A stretch of DNA of 64,000 nt, taken from positions 29,573,306 to 29,637,305 of the forward strand of contig OZ038385.1 of NCBI GenBank assembly GCA_964036045.1, given 5' to 3'. Source of the DNA: Eutreptiella sp. 'Long Island Sound 2002' (taxonomy: Eukaryota > Euglenozoa > Euglenophyceae > Eutreptiales > Eutreptiaceae). Both the position numbers and the translations under genes were made by a program. The notes beneath the pieces were generated by a model, which was not told the origin of the DNA, searched no databases, and was given only the letters and a program-made list of their open reading frames with translations. Each line of letters starts with the position of its first letter. The first letter of the stretch is position 1. Positions 41,576 to 53,116 of this stretch are shown here, piece by piece.

Positions 41576-41809
41576 GCAGACTGAGATAGGTTTGTTGGTC
41601 AGTGTACCGCGTCCTCGGCAGCTTGTCTGGCATTTAATCCGGCTCACGGTCCGGTGTGTGTGTGTGTGTGTGTGTGTGATCTGTACTATTTACGAGGTAG
41701 ATCCTTATGCAGCCATGAGATGGCAGGTGTATTCGGCTCAGTCTGCTGTTGCCTCTTTGCGCCTGTGATCCATCCCTTCTGCGGAATCTGAACCTCTGTG
41801 TGTGTACGG

Positions 41810-42748
41810 TTAGGTAACCTCGGAGGTGGCCCTTCCGTGTGCCCCCAGAAAAAGCTGGCGGCAGATTGCTTCCGTATCCGGCGTCTCTGCCAGCCCCTGT
41901 GGAACAGGGGTTGGTGGGGAGGGCGGGGATGGCGTTTTGGGCCTCCGCCGCTTGGGGGTGGGAGGCGTTGGGGGTTGGTGTGGAGACCTCAAAGAGGCTT
42001 GACTTGTCTGTGAAGGCCCAACTTGTGGGCGTTTATATGGACGCTTCGGCCGTTGAGAGGAGCAACGCTTCCTGGATGGCTGGACTGGGGTGCACACTTT
42101 GTGATGCCCCCTCGCACAACATTGCCTTACCCCCCGTTGTGTGCGTGCGCAAATGGGGCACGGCGGCAGTATGTGGGCCTCACACAGCTGTAGTTGCGGG
42201 CGGCGAGGGACGTGCCCCGCTTCGTGATGCCCCAAAGAGCAACATTCCTGGGCTGTTTTGCGCAGCCTCTTGCACGTGATGCACGCCGGTAGAGAGTGTG
42301 TGACACATACAGTGGCATTTGTTGGCGCCCTGTTTACGTGTGCCTGTGCTGTTGTTGGTACGTGCCTGCGTGTTCCTGTGTATGGGCGCTGTGGCAAGCG
42401 ACCGTCGCCGATGATGGGGAAAAAATCTGCTCCGAAATTGGAGCCTGTGGCTCCACCCTTAGCTGTGAGCTGTGCACCAGATGCTGGTGCCAGGCCCGTC
42501 TACAAGTTCCCGCACAGGGCTCTGTGCAGTCTATGTGCTTCAATCTCTGCTGCTGTCTTACGCGGGCGGTATGTGTATGGGCGCAGCGCATGTGTGCGGT
42601 GTGTTCCCGCCTTGGCCACCCACTGCTCTTCGCAATACTGAACGAGTTTGCGGATGTGTGAAATCATGGCCTCACGGCGTGCAAAATACGGACATTGCCA
42701 AACGCAGTACCCTGCCTCGTTCCTAGAGGGACAGGGTATGTCCAGCAT
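41810..42748 (-). pseudogene. LINE-5 ORF2 C-terminus: Cys/His-rich zinc-finger region
   Basis: First a finger-like segment YCVWQCPYFARREAMISHIR (C-x3-C...H) at 42748-42600. After a stop and frame change come repeated Cys/His clusters: HSLPACITCKRLRKTAQECC with SLGHHEAGH, then HILPPCPICARTQRGVRQCC with ARGHHKVC, a clear internal duplication of about 40 residues. The last 90 residues are Pro/Lys/Arg-rich (QRPKRPYKRPQ, PTPKRRRPKTPSP). The region probably binds nucleic acid and may help choose the target, as zinc fingers do in some LINEs. Confidence 0.65.
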
Positions 42749-43400
42749 ACTTCACCTGAGGCGCATGGGGGAGGGTCCTTTGCGCGAACTCTTCGAAATC
42801 AATTGCCGGTTCCAAAAAGGTGACAGTCCCCGGTTCCTCCGGCCACGTCAGGGCTCGTAGCCAACCGAGTAGGTCCGCGAGAAAGCTCTTTTCCCACTTC
42901 CATTCATGCCCCTTGGGGGTGCGGAGTGTCAAGGCACCGTGTGCCACCGTTTGGGGCAGTGGCCCAACCAGCTGTTGATAAGGGTATTGCCTGACTTGCT
43001 GAGACAGTCTGTACCTTGCAAAAATGGAAGGGCTGTGCGCATCTCGCTTTTTGCGTGCTGCTATAATGCACACATACATGGAGTGTACCGCGCGCAGGAA
43101 GGTGAAAGCTGCACCAGATTTTATTGCCTCCGTGGAAATTTCTGGGGCTAAACCACATCGCCGTAAGCATGCCGGCCACTGGCCGGGTGGTGAAAGCTCC
43201 GGCACATGGGAAAGGGCCCTGTGCACAAGCGCCAACAGCGGGTCACGGACGTGGTCCCACGCGACACAATGCCAGAGGATATGTTCCTCATCTTCTGGGG
43301 ACGGATTACAAAAAGGACATGCCGAGGAGGTGCGAAAGCCACGTTGATACGCGCGCAGCGCGGTCCAGGTCGCTCTAGAAAGAACCCCTCTCAATATGGT
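42723..43400 (-). pseudogene. LINE-5 ORF2: knuckle and connection
   Basis: SACPFCNPSPEDEEHILWHC is a C-x2-C...H...C knuckle close to the RT end. The frame goes on for about 190 residues with Leu- and Arg-rich helices (AAFTFLRAVHSMYVCIIAAR, FLADLLGWLRALTWPEE) to a stop at 42723. It is in the same frame as the RT piece ending at 43539; two stops lie between them (about 43539 and 43490). Confidence 0.72.
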
Positions 43401-43538
43401 CCGCTCTAGTTCGGACCCAAAGCTGGCAATGCTCGGCTGCAGAAGTTGCCTGTTTGTGGCATAGTGCAGACCCGCAAACAGGCGAGGTCACCGTTGGACT
43501 AGCGAGTCTAACAATTGCTTTCTGAGCTGTTCGCGGAC

Positions 43539-44960
43539 TTAGTGTTTTACAGTCTGTTTGTCCCCATTTAACATAAGGGGTTCACTCTTCCCTGGGACTT
43601 TCCAGCCCCACCAACCCTGCATAGGCGCCCAGCCGCATTCCTGTGCTGTTTGCACCGCGCGCCCAAAGGGGCCGCTGTTTCTGGTGTAAAGTCCTGTTTC
43701 CCAAATGGCCTGGGCAGTGATCTGGTTTGGGCCCCTGTTCCGGCATAGATGTGACAGCCAAAGCAGGCGTGAGTACTTGACCACCATGGTTGGGGAAATC
43801 CGGTGGCCTTTGCATAGCAAGGAAAAGAAAATTTCTTTTGCCCTCCCTGGGCGTGTAGAGCCCCAGATAGTTCTAATGACACGGGTTTCGAAGGTAGCGG
43901 GATCCCGCATACGGAGTGGGACGATCTCCGATGCATGTAGGCCTGTGGCTGTGATCATAGTTGATATGATCTCGCAGCGGCGTTCATAATTGCCCTGGGC
44001 TCCATGCAGACGGTCAAGGAGGCCGCAGGCACGAGATATGCGCTTCAGGATTAGCGGGCCTGAGCACGTGGCATCGGTTGTGCGGATGCCTGCACCCAGC
44101 GACCTAAACTCTGTTTCCACCGGGAAAGGTACACCCAGCAGTTCTGCCTTCACTGGCTCTGATGAGGATGAGGAGAACCCCACGGACTTTTTGGCATTGA
44201 CACCCTGGCCGGTGTCTTGTAGCCATTCCTCCGTGCATTGCAAAAGGGGGGTCAGGGGTGTGCCTCCCGCTGCCAGCCCATAGGTGTCGTCGGCATAACC
44301 AAGCGCTGTGAGTATAAAGTGCAGGACCTGAACTGGCTGATCCCCAAGGGGGGAGCGCGCGCGCTGACACCGACAGGTGCTGTTTTTGGGCATCCAGCAC
44401 CCGTTTCCAGATACTAGTCATCAAATTGATCGGTATGACTGAGAGTGGACATCCCTGCAATATGCCATTTGTGGCCGCAAAGAAGCTGGCGCAGCATCCC
44501 ATGATTTTGAAACATCTTACTAAGATTGTATACATGCCCTTAAGGGCTCGGTGGGTTCCTGGATCCATGCCCTGTTCCAGGGCAATGTGCAGTACAATGG
44601 GCTGCGGTATCAAGTCAAAACACTTGACATAGTCAAGTCCCAAACCGTGCAGAACAGATTTGATAATTTTGTGGAGCTCCACAAGCAGGGCGATGAGCGC
44701 CGCCGCATCTGTGGCCCCTCTTCGTTTTCTGAAACCAAAGGCATGTGGGTGAATCCACCCCTCTTGCCACAGCATGCATTCCTCTAGTCTAATCCCTGCC
44801 CAGACTCGGTAAATTTGGGATAACACGGAGAGCGGGCGTTGTTGCATGGGCAGCACCCTTAGGAATGAGCGAAATATACCCTTTGGCCAAGGCCTGAGGC
44901 CACTGTCCTGTGTGCTCGATAACGTGCAGCAGTTTTGTTAGCATATCCATCAGCTACATG
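43539..44960 (-). pseudogene. LINE-5 ORF2: reverse transcriptase
   Basis: Assembled from two frames. 44960-44104: KGYISLIPKG, then after a frame change RPLSVLSQIYRVWAGIRL, HAFGFRKRRGATDAAALI, GLDYVKCFDLIPQ (motif A) and NGILQGCPLSVIPIN (motif B). 44393-43539: LTALGYADDTYGLAAG (motif C with both Asp), FRSLGAGIRT (thumb) and TGLHASEIVPLRMRD. Decayed by frameshifts near 44870 and 44350 and by a stop at the 3' end; the catalytic residues remain readable. Confidence 0.8.
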
Positions 44961-44986
44961 GGCAACGATGGCAAGTTGGCGACGCA

Positions 44987-46837
44987 TCAGCCGTCAAGGC
45001 CGGTGGCCGTATGGATGCCCATTTTCCTGAACCTTTTGGTGAGTCGGGCGCCTGTGATGGGAGCGGCTTGCATGAGCCGACCGCGCCGTAGAAAAACCCC
45101 AAATTTGCGCACAAAGGCGGCTGCATCCGGCTCTAGGGCATGTGCATACTTCCTCATTACTTTGTCCCATGAGGCATGTAGAATGTCGTCCATTCTATTC
45201 ACACTGGAGGTGGGTTGCTGTGTCTCCGGATCCAACAGCATGACAAGGGGGGGTTGATATTCATTTTGAATCCAACGATATACATCCTTTGGCCTGCCCA
45301 ACCAGGCCTGATTCATCTTGTGCTTCCATGCCTCTATTCGATCACGTTCTTGCTGTTTAGCATACTTCCTGCCTAATGTACAGAGCTGGTCATACTCAGA
45401 CATGGTCTGGACCAGGGTTGGCATCTGACGGATGGGGGGGAGGTTGGGGTCCGGGGCCAGTGCAATGAAGTCCTGTAGCAGCAGGTCATCTCTGACTGCC
45501 GCGCCAATTTTACGCATACGCCGGCACGCCGCTTGCCAAGCGTGTTGTACCTGCTGCGGCACAACGCCCAATCGGACGGCTCTCTGTGCTTTGCGCCTCG
45601 CAGACGCTGTGAGTCGGTTCCCTTGGACACCCACCTCCTTTCGCTGCCACTGGATGACTGTGCGAAGTGATCCCTGGGCACCGGTGATCTTGGATATCAG
45701 CCGAGTGCGTGGCCCCCCATATGCAGTTGTTTTGCTTGGGGCCAGAGTAGTTTCTCGCAACATCTGTGCTGTCCCTCTGCCACAGGGTGCAGACTTAGGT
45801 GCGAATGGGAGAGTGGCCCCTAGGCTATCCTTTGTGAGGTGATTGCATGAGAGTGCGAGCCCCACTTCCTCTGCTAGCCAAGTCCACTGATCCCAGATGG
45901 CATTGACATTCCCTTCACTGACCAGGGCTGTCCACTTTGTTTCCCAAGGCTTCAGCAGCATGTCGCTTATTTCCTGTGCCTCTTCTACCTCTCGCGGAGG
46001 TAGTGAAAAGGGGGGTAGTTTCCTCATCTTGATAACTTTCTGTCTTGGGCCATCTAGAGCAAAGGTATATCGTACCGGCGTGTGGCCTGGGAGGGAATGT
46101 CCCTGCACAGCAGAGACGTCAACAAGTGCTGAGACCTGTGCAGGCGTGGCCAGCAGTGCATCGATGCCAGTTCCAGGGGCACCATCCTTAGAAAAATTGC
46201 TGACACAGGACTTCTGGTGCAGTGTGGCGAATACATGGTCTGCATCTACTAGCCAGCCATCTGCTAATGCAGTTAGGGGGGCTGCAGGTATTTTTTGAAA
46301 GACATCGAAATTAAAGTTCGCATCTGTAAAGAGAAGGCAGGGGGAGGCTCCCAGCCTGCTGAGATAGCAAATGACTAATTCCCAGAATTCAGTGTTCAGC
46401 GGGGCATTGGCCGGGATGCCGTATGCTACGCATATGTTCAGGACAGTGTGCCCTTCACCGATGCCTGCGCATGTGTGCAGCCATCTGCCGGAATGCCAGA
46501 GTCTGCTGACAATGGGATCTCCTTCGTCCGCCTCCACTTGGCGTACATTCCATCCCTTCTTGAACAACAGTCCAACCCCCCCTTGAGGGGCGCCCCAGAT
46601 CCCACCCGTGGGCGAGCCCAGTGGTTTCCCCCAAAAACATGACCAGCCATATTCTGCTGCAATTGCCTGCATGCAGCGCTGACCTGATTCTGTTAGACGG
46701 GTCTCTTGCATCCCGACCACATCAGCCTTAAAACTAAAGACATCTTCGTGGTGCACACGCAATGACGTGACGTTTGTGTTTACAAATTGGAGAGGACCTG
46801 TATTGGGTTGCCGTCCTGAAAAATGCATGAAACTCAC
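44987..46837 (-). pseudogene. LINE-5 ORF2: endonuclease and linker to RT
   Basis: A 616-residue open frame beginning MSFMHFSGRQPNTGPL. Endonuclease motifs: FVNTNVTSLRVH (Asn), VVGMQETRLTESGQRC (Glu), GGVGLLFKKGW, LLFTDANFNF (GDFN-like), GTGIDALLATP and SLPGHTPVRYTF (final His; the usual Ser-Asp is not conserved). A long basic helical linker follows (residues ~300-540), then AAPITGARLTKRFRKMG and TATGLDG, the usual entry of the RT. It stops there with TGA where Trp is expected in related RTs (GLDGW), and a TAG follows 12 codons on. Confidence 0.78.
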
Positions 46838-46911
46838 AGGATGTCTTCACCCTCCTCGTCCTTGGCTGCCTCTTCCGGCATTTCCTCATCCTCTGGCGTC
46901 ACACATCCCTG

Positions 46912-48098
46912 TCAGGGGGGTAGGGTGGCACGCTTGCCTACTGGCTTGTACGTGGGGGCAGCAGCCTTGCGGATGCACTTGTGCCATTTCCGCACGGGCA
47001 TTCGGGAATCCTGCGCAGGAACTGTGCACCCTTCCCAATCTGGGGGGATGCCCGTTACATCCATGTCAAAAACTGGAGATACCAGACCACTGTGCTTCAG
47101 GTGCTGGCATCTTATCACAGTGACGATGTTCGCGCCGAAAACTCTGTCGGCTTCACGCTGTGCAGCCGATTGTTGGCCTGAGACCAGACCCATTGAAACA
47201 CCGTACCCTCTGACGCGTACCCGGGTCACAAGGGGGGTCATAAGGATACCAAGCAGTGTACCTATTTCTTGTCGTGTGTCAGGGATGACAGGCCCGCCCC
47301 AAACTCGCACTCCCAGGCGGTCGGCACGGTCCCCTTGCGATGAGGCCTGCAAACCACGGTTGTTTGTGTAAACTTTTCCAATGATCGGAGATGGCTCTGT
47401 TTGTGTTCTGGGGAAGTTTGACCCATACCATGTTTGCTTTGAGTGTGTCCACGTCGGTATCTTTATTCATGAAAAGGAGGTACTCAGCTCTTGTCACTTT
47501 TCCGCTATTGCAAAGCACCTGTTTCACCATAGGAGCTGGCAGCACCATGGTTACTTCGTATTTTGAGCCCCTCTTTCCCACTTGCATAGGGGGGGGGGGT
47601 GTAAGCGTGGGGTGAGGTATGGGGACGTAAGCTCCCAGCACTTCTCTTCTCCCCATCGGGCAGCCTTCATTTTGGCATTGTCTTCACCAGCGACTTGTAG
47701 GATGGTCGGGTCCAAACAGCAAACAACTCTGATCGCCGCCTTATCCTGCGGCAGGTCCACAGGCTCATGATCTGCATCTTCAGTGCCCTCGCCGGAGCGC
47801 TGCCAGCAAAGCAGCAGCGAGTGCTCAGGCGGCGTCATTTTTACGTCCGCATCCTTCTTGGTCTCCCACTCCATACGTTGCGTGATGACTTTTACGCTGA
47901 GCGTCATGCCAGAGATGGTCAGGCTGTCCCTCGATCTGCCCAATGCTGTCAGAGTTCCGTGAACAGAGGCATCGTTCCGTTTGCTGCCTGTAGCTAGGAC
48001 ATGTGCACTGACACTGCGGATACACGCATGCTGTGACATCGCCTGTGTCGCAATGAAATGAGCTTCGGCCACCTGCTGCCCAACCAGAAGCACATGCG

Positions 48099-48137
<39 letters not shown>

Positions 48138-48150
48138 ATTGTGCTATCAA
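46912..48150 (-). pseudogene. LINE-5 ORF1, two frameshifts
   Basis: Three frames in sequence: 48150-47590 (HVLLVGQQVAEAHFIATQ, SLTISGMTLSVKVITQRMEW), then after a run of ten G at 47589-47598 a second frame (YEVTMVLPAPMVKQVLCNSG, ANMVWVKLPQNTNRA) and near 47330 a third (RLGVRVWGGPVIPDTRQEIG, CTVPAQDSRMPVRKWHKCIR) to 46912. Together about 400 codons. It ends 74 bases before ORF2. No named domain; RNA-binding ORF1 by position. The first residues (Thr-His repeats) come from the (TG)n tract, so the true start is probably later. Confidence 0.55.
48101..48136. repeat. (TG)n microsatellite
   Basis: About 18 TG units at the 5' boundary of LINE-5. A second tract lies at about 48399-48421. Confidence 0.93.
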
Positions 48151-48954
48151 CGAGGGTTGATGGCTTTTAATGTCCTGGCCGCTCTTGCGACGGGAGGGTT
48201 AGGGGTTAGCGGGTTAGAGCCTGCCTGAAGCCTGCCCTATCCCACCCCCGGCCCCCCAGTGTACTACTAACGAGGGAGACCCATATGTGGCGGTAGTGCA
48301 ATCGGCATATTTAACCCGGCACGTGGGCGGGGCTGTGCATATGCTCGTGTTTGCGTTTATCCACGGAGTCACAACCTCTCTGGTGTGGCGGGCTTTGTGT
48401 GTGTGTGTGTGTGTGTGTGTGAATATGTATTTCCCACTTTGCGGGATCCCAATGTGCCTTGTGTCATTTGAGCACGGGTTGCAATGGTGCTTCCCACAAA
48501 GTGGTGCCCATGCAATTTTGGGGACTCGCAAGATTTCCATAGTGCAAAAAATTGCGTGCTAGGTCCTAAAGTGACATGTGACTGTTAATGAGGTTGCAGA
48601 GCTGGCACTCATTTGGCCTTGCCTTGGCTTCAAACCTAACTACGATGAAAAAGGTGAAATATTCTGTGATTCCCCCCTCGGTTCCCTCGAGTGTTTCTGG
48701 CTATTGTGGCATTCATGTCGAACGTTTTGCCAATCCACGTCATTGGGAATGAAGGTACCAGCTGGCTTGTAACACTAATGATCAAAGAGTGGCCAAATTG
48801 TTGCAATCTTTGTGCAGTGCGTGCAGTGCCCACACAATGAAACCTAGTGCCAATGTCACAGAAGTTTTCATATCCTGGTGGTTGGTGGCCGTGGCCAAGC
48901 ACAAGTGAGTGCGTTGGAAGATGGTGACAGCCTTCTGGAGACATAGGGGGAACG
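48151..48954. other. No gene seen
   Basis: Contains AGGGTTAGGGGTTAGCGGGTTAG-like text near 48196-48217, resembling but not repeating a telomere motif, a (TG)n tract near 48400, and no protein motif. Confidence 0.5.
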
Positions 48955-49080
48955 TTTGCCCGGTGCGCGACTTTTCTATTAACTATCCCAACTTCAGCCC
49001 CACATTTACCCTCTCATGGAGAAGCCCACCAAGTAGACCACGTTCGGCTGCACAACTTCCCCCCCCCCATTGTCTAAGCC
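48955..49080. repeat. Dispersed repeat family F2, solitary copy
   Basis: TTTGCCCGGTGCGCGAC, TTTACCCTCTCATGGAGAAG and AAGTAGACCACGTT follow the order of 7185-7300. It ends at a C-run near 49060-49067. Confidence 0.75.
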
Positions 49081-49310
49081 ACGCCAAAGTACCAAAATAA
49101 ATACGGTCCCTACGCCTAATGTAGCTTGGACACAGGCGTAGCTTGCGCGCGACATATACAACTACCGACACACACGTAAAGGAGCGCATAGTATGAGTGC
49201 ACCTCAACCTCCACCCATGTTCCCAAAGGCATGCAAACACAAGAAAGCGATTGAAACATGGAAATTCAGGTTCACACCCATGTTCTCACAAGCAATGAAG
49301 CATGAGAAGC

Positions 49311-49855
49311 TTACAAATGTTCGGCTTGGAAACCCTTCTTGCGATGATACACCATGCGGAACAATTGCACATGTTCGCCACTTGAAGATGCCGTTGAAGA
49401 TGCCTTTGCCCGAGGTTTAGGGGCTGGTTTGGGCTCGGGCAACTTCGAATTCTTGGGAATGAAATTGCCTTGCATGTGGTCTCTTGTAAAGTACAAGTTC
49501 CCATCAAAGACATGGGCCATTCCCCACACACCTCGGGCAGCCTTAGCCCAAACAACTTCAGTGGGAGCATCATCGGAGTCACTAGAATCATCATCCGAAG
49601 AAGAGGACTCTTCAATGCAATCATCCGCATCGGTATCCGTCCCGGAATCAGAATCAGAATCAGAACTTGAATCGGAATCAGAATTACCAAAATAGGTCAA
49701 ATCCTCAAGCTCCGACAACTTCATCCCTTTGGGGAAGTAGTAATAATATCATTAATATCATTCTCGGTGATTGCATTAAATGCCTCCAAAACCCACGTGG
49801 CGGTCTCCTCCCGCGAAGGGACGGGGACGGGCCCACGTTTCCTTTTTTTCCCCAT
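49311..49855 (-). CDS. Candidate small gene: basic N-terminus, Ser/Asp-rich middle; two overlapping frames
   Basis: First frame from the ATG at 49855: MGKKRKRGPVPVPSREETAT, then WVLEAFNAITENDINDII and TTSPKG, stopping in ATGA at about 49724. The A-T-G of that same ATGA opens the second frame: MKLSELEDLTYFGNSDSDSS, a long Ser/Asp run, DDAPTEVVWAKAARGVWGMA, HVFDGNLYFTRDHMQGNFIP, a Pro/Lys linker and LFRMVYHRKKGFQAEHL to 49311. Joined it would be about 180 residues: nuclear signal, helix, acidic linker, small globular part (EVVWAK recalls a PWWP start, weakly). Either a single-base frameshift or stop-start coupling. Surroundings are repeats, so it may be a transposon gene. Confidence 0.5.
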
Positions 49856-50204
49856 CTATTTATCCTCTACCCACTCCGCATAGCTCTCTTCCAAAAATGA
49901 TTTGAATGCCCCATTGACCATCTTTTTATCACATGCTTGAATGTACGGTGTACAATATGGTGAGATGGTGAGCTAGTGCAAGAAGGGGGAATATAATGCA
50001 CAAATACCCCCAAAATCAGAGTTATGTGGGTTCAAGTGGGCAAACACTCACAACAAATGTGTACATGACTCTATGTGACTCGCAAATTCGTCAAACCCAT
50101 GTCTTATGTGGTTGCACTAAATTTGGGACCGAATTAAAATTAGGTACCAAATTAATACGGTCCGTACGCCTACTGTAGCTTGGACAAGGGCGTAGCTTAG
50201 ACAA

Positions 50205-50885
50205 GGGGGGGGGGGGGTACAAAGCACGTTGCATAATAAGGCAAAAGCTGTGAATTCAACAACTCCAAATGTCATTTGTAATGTACTTAACAAACAACGT
50301 TGGTGTGGGTGTCAATGCATTCGGCCCAATAGTGCTCTTCACAGTCACCACAAACCGTGATGGTGGAACGCTTCTGACAACACAACACACACACTTCTGC
50401 CTCATCCTGTGCCTCATCTTGCGTGGTGGCCTAGTTGCTTTTGTTAGTTCAAACATGAGGCGGGACATGCTCCCATGGTCCATAGGGGAGGTGACGCAGG
50501 GTCCCCATGGTGGGAGGAAATCAGTATGGCTACATCACCCCTGCCTTCGCGGGCTCCCCATGGTGGGGAAAGATCAATACGGCTGCATCACCCTTGCCCT
50601 CTCGGGGTTCCCATGGTGGGGAGAAATCAACCTAGTAAGGAGTGGATGTGGTGGAAACGAGCAAAAAATGGATGAAAATGGGTGAGAATCCAAATATACA
50701 TCAAAATGCCCGTCTTCAAACAACAATTATGCCCATAGTATCACAAAGTATGGGGTTTTAGGACGGCTAGACGTCCAAATAGTTGCACTGCGCGCGCACT
50801 ACACTGAGTGCACCCCCTAAACGGTCACCAGTGGGGCACGGGTCAAAAGAAGATGCGCGCCCGGCGCGCGCCCACTCCCCCATAG
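50205..50885. repeat. F2-F3 composite element, copy 2
   Basis: Same order as 40915-41575: TACAAAGCACGTTGCATAAT with CTGTGAATTCAACAACTCC, a middle with two or three CCATGGTGGGGA-type phrases (about 50500-50620), then GGACGGCTAGACGTCCAAAT and GCACCCCCTAAA near the end. A G-run (50206-50216) marks the left boundary. Confidence 0.8.
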
Positions 50886-51347
50886 CCCTCCCGCCTTGAC
50901 CCGATTGGGGCCCAACTTGTAGCCACATGCAGCACTATGTGGGCCATTATTGATAAGCCATGCTACTGATTCGCACAATATGAGAGTGCAGATGCAGGGT
51001 TCAAGTGTTGGCTCATAAAGAGACTCCACAAAGGACATTGTTTCCTAGAGGTAGCAAAGCAATGGCCATGAAGGTTGGAATCCGCTTATGGAACCACAAA
51101 CTTGTGAAAAAGGGCCAAAACTAGGGTTCAAGTAGTTGCCAACATGCAAAACTTTGCACTGTGTGCGCGCGCAGTGCATGCACGGCATTCCCAAGGGTCC
51201 CCATTCATCTAGCCACCACTCACTGAGCATGCCACACAGCAACAAACTGAAACCAAAATCGCAAACACCGAAGGCAATTGTCGTGTGACCAGGTGGCAGG
51301 ACCGCCGCACTCAGAACACAGGGTCAAGCAGGGTCAAGCAGACTATT
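50886..51347. other. No gene seen
   Basis: About 460 bases between the composite repeat and DIRS-B. No motif or repeat recognised, apart from a GGGTCAAGCA duplication at 51321-51340. Confidence 0.5.
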
Positions 51348-51481
51348 GTTCCCCCGTGCGTGTGTGTGCGCCGCGCATCAAAGCAGGAGACAAGCATGTG
51401 CACCCTCCACTGTAAGACACTCTCCATCCAAAACACATTGCTTCTTCGGTGCTACTCACACTTCTTCGGTGCTACTCACAG
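51348..51481 (-). repeat. DIRS-B split direct repeat B2
   Basis: Matches 51697-51810 (GTTCCCCCGTGCGTGTGTGT through CTTCGGTGCTACTCACAG) with one substitution. It is longer because its last 20 bases (CTTCTTCGGTGCTACTCACA) are duplicated in tandem at 51441-51480. Confidence 0.82.
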
Positions 51482-51696
51482 TCACTGGAGCACAGGCTCC
51501 AGAGGACAGTTCGACTGGAACGCAAACCCGTGAGAAGGTCACGGTAATAGAGGGCGGGTTGGGCGGATGGCACTAGAGCAGTGCACCTCAGTCACAGAAA
51601 AACTTATCTACAACAGGGAGGGAGACGCCCCCAGTGGAGTCAATCGGGCACACACACACGCACTCCGGGCGGAATTTCCATTCCTACGGAATTACA

Positions 51697-51810
51697 GTTC
51701 CCCCGTGCGTGTGTGTGCGCCGCGCATCAAAGCAGGAGACAAGCATGTGCACCCTCCACTGCAAGACACTCTCCATCCAAAACACATTGCTTCTTCGGTG
51801 CTACTCACAG
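51697..51810 (-). repeat. DIRS-B split direct repeat B1
   Basis: A 114-bp repeat just after the RNase H gene end, matched by B2 about 350 bases away. By analogy with DIRS-A, A2 abuts it on the left. Confidence 0.82.
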
Positions 51811-51845
51811 AGGCCCGCGAGCGAATGCGAGCCTTGCACCAGGTC

Positions 51846-52990
51846 TCATGGAGCCACCCTGGGAGTGGGGACGGACTGTCGTGGGCGGTCAAACGGCAGG
51901 TCTGACCCCCCCCAGGCCACCCGACGCTGCTCGCAGAGGCTCAGCATGGAGGCCCGGGAAAGCATTTCATGCTTCCGGCTCAGAGGGTCAGCGGGGTTCA
52001 CCGCTGAAGGCACTAGAAAAACAGACAGTTGCAGGCCACTCCACGCCCGCAGCCAGAAGATGCGTCGCAACAGACGCAGCTGTACAGGGCAGTCAGTGGA
52101 CGCCCGTAGGGAGGCGGACTGGACTCGGATCACCTCATTGTCGATACCCACAGCCACAGAACGCAACCGGCAGCCTACTGCAGCTTTTAGAGCTCCATAT
52201 ACGCCATATAGCTTTGCCTGCTGCAGGCTGCGGACCCAGCGGGGACAGACGTAGGATCTGTAAAAACCTGGGGAACCAACGACCCGGATTCTGAAGCGCC
52301 GTCCGCAGGGCGCTGCGTCTGAGAAGAAAGTATGTACACGCACATGTGATGGGTCACTGAGACCGTGAGACGGGAAGGAGAGGAGCAGAGCCGTACCAGT
52401 GGCACGGATCAGCGTGCGGCTGAAAAATTGGGATGCGGTGGAGCATGGCATTATAGGCCCCCGCCAGGAAAACAGATGCCCCCCCCATTGGTCTGAAGAC
52501 CCACTGTAATCGCCCCAAGAAGCGGGCCATCTCTCTCGCTGGCATGCGCCCCGTGCCGACCCCTTGCAGCCACAAACGCAGCGTGGCCTTGAGCATGTCC
52601 ACGCTGTTGGAAACAGAGCGCCTAACAGAGTCCAGCCGCTTGCCGAGGAAGGTGATGCAGGTTGAAGGCTCCAGCTCGGTTTTGGGGCTAATTATAAACC
52701 CCGCATCACGGAGAGCCGCAGCCACACGCTGCACCCCTGCCCGGGCTGCCGCCGGACTAGTGGCGGTGATGAGGATGTCGTCAAGGGAGACATCCCAGTC
52801 AACATTTGTGCCGCGCAGTGCACGCGCCACAATCCCAGAAACGAGGCGCTGGCAGATTGCTGGAGAATACTTCCAGCCAAATGGCAGGCGCGTAAAGCGC
52901 CACCGACGCTGGCCTGCCTGAACTACAAATGTGCGGCGCCACCATCCTGGGAGTATGATACTCCAATAGGCATCACATGGTGCTGGGACG
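51846..52990 (-). pseudogene. DIRS-B RT C-terminal part and RNase H
   Basis: Resumes with AYWSIILPGWWRRTFVVQAG (directly after motif A), FTRLPFGWKYSPAICQRLV, DWDVSLDDILITA (the YLDD box, Ser for Tyr), CITFLGKRLDS, and GRMPAREMARFLGRLQW. A frameshift near 52390 leads to RNase H: HTFFSDAAPCGRRFRIRVV, LQQAKLYGVYGAL where the catalytic Glu of QQAEL is Lys, VAVGIDNEVIRVQ and VPSAVNPADPLSRKHEM. It corresponds part by part with DIRS-A. Its N-terminal half is at 61386-62160 on the other side of the insertion. Confidence 0.85.
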
Positions 52991-53116
52991 CACAGCATAG
53001 AAGGTAAAAAATGGCAGGAAAATGCTGAGCATATTGCTCAGGATATTTGGGGATGCTCAGCATTCATGCTCAGCAAATGGGACTCATATTGCAGGGTTGA
53101 TCTCGGAAGTCCGAGC

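Larger units (their letters stand above)
41810..48150 (-). mobile_element. LINE-5: near full-length LINE of a second family
   Basis: Read right to left: ORF1 (48150-46912), then ORF2 with endonuclease (46837 on), RT (about 44990-43540), knuckle (43394 on) and a Cys/His-rich C-terminus (42748-41810). It lacks RNase H. Several stops and frame changes show decay, but all parts are collinear over 6.3 kb. Proteins of this general look are common in repeat-rich microalgal genomes; that is recollection, not a search result. The 5' boundary lies in a (TG)n run. Confidence 0.82.

Noticed and set aside
48190-48220. Telomere-like repeat (GGGTTAGGGGTTAGCGGGTTAG)
   Set aside because: Only three irregular units and no array.
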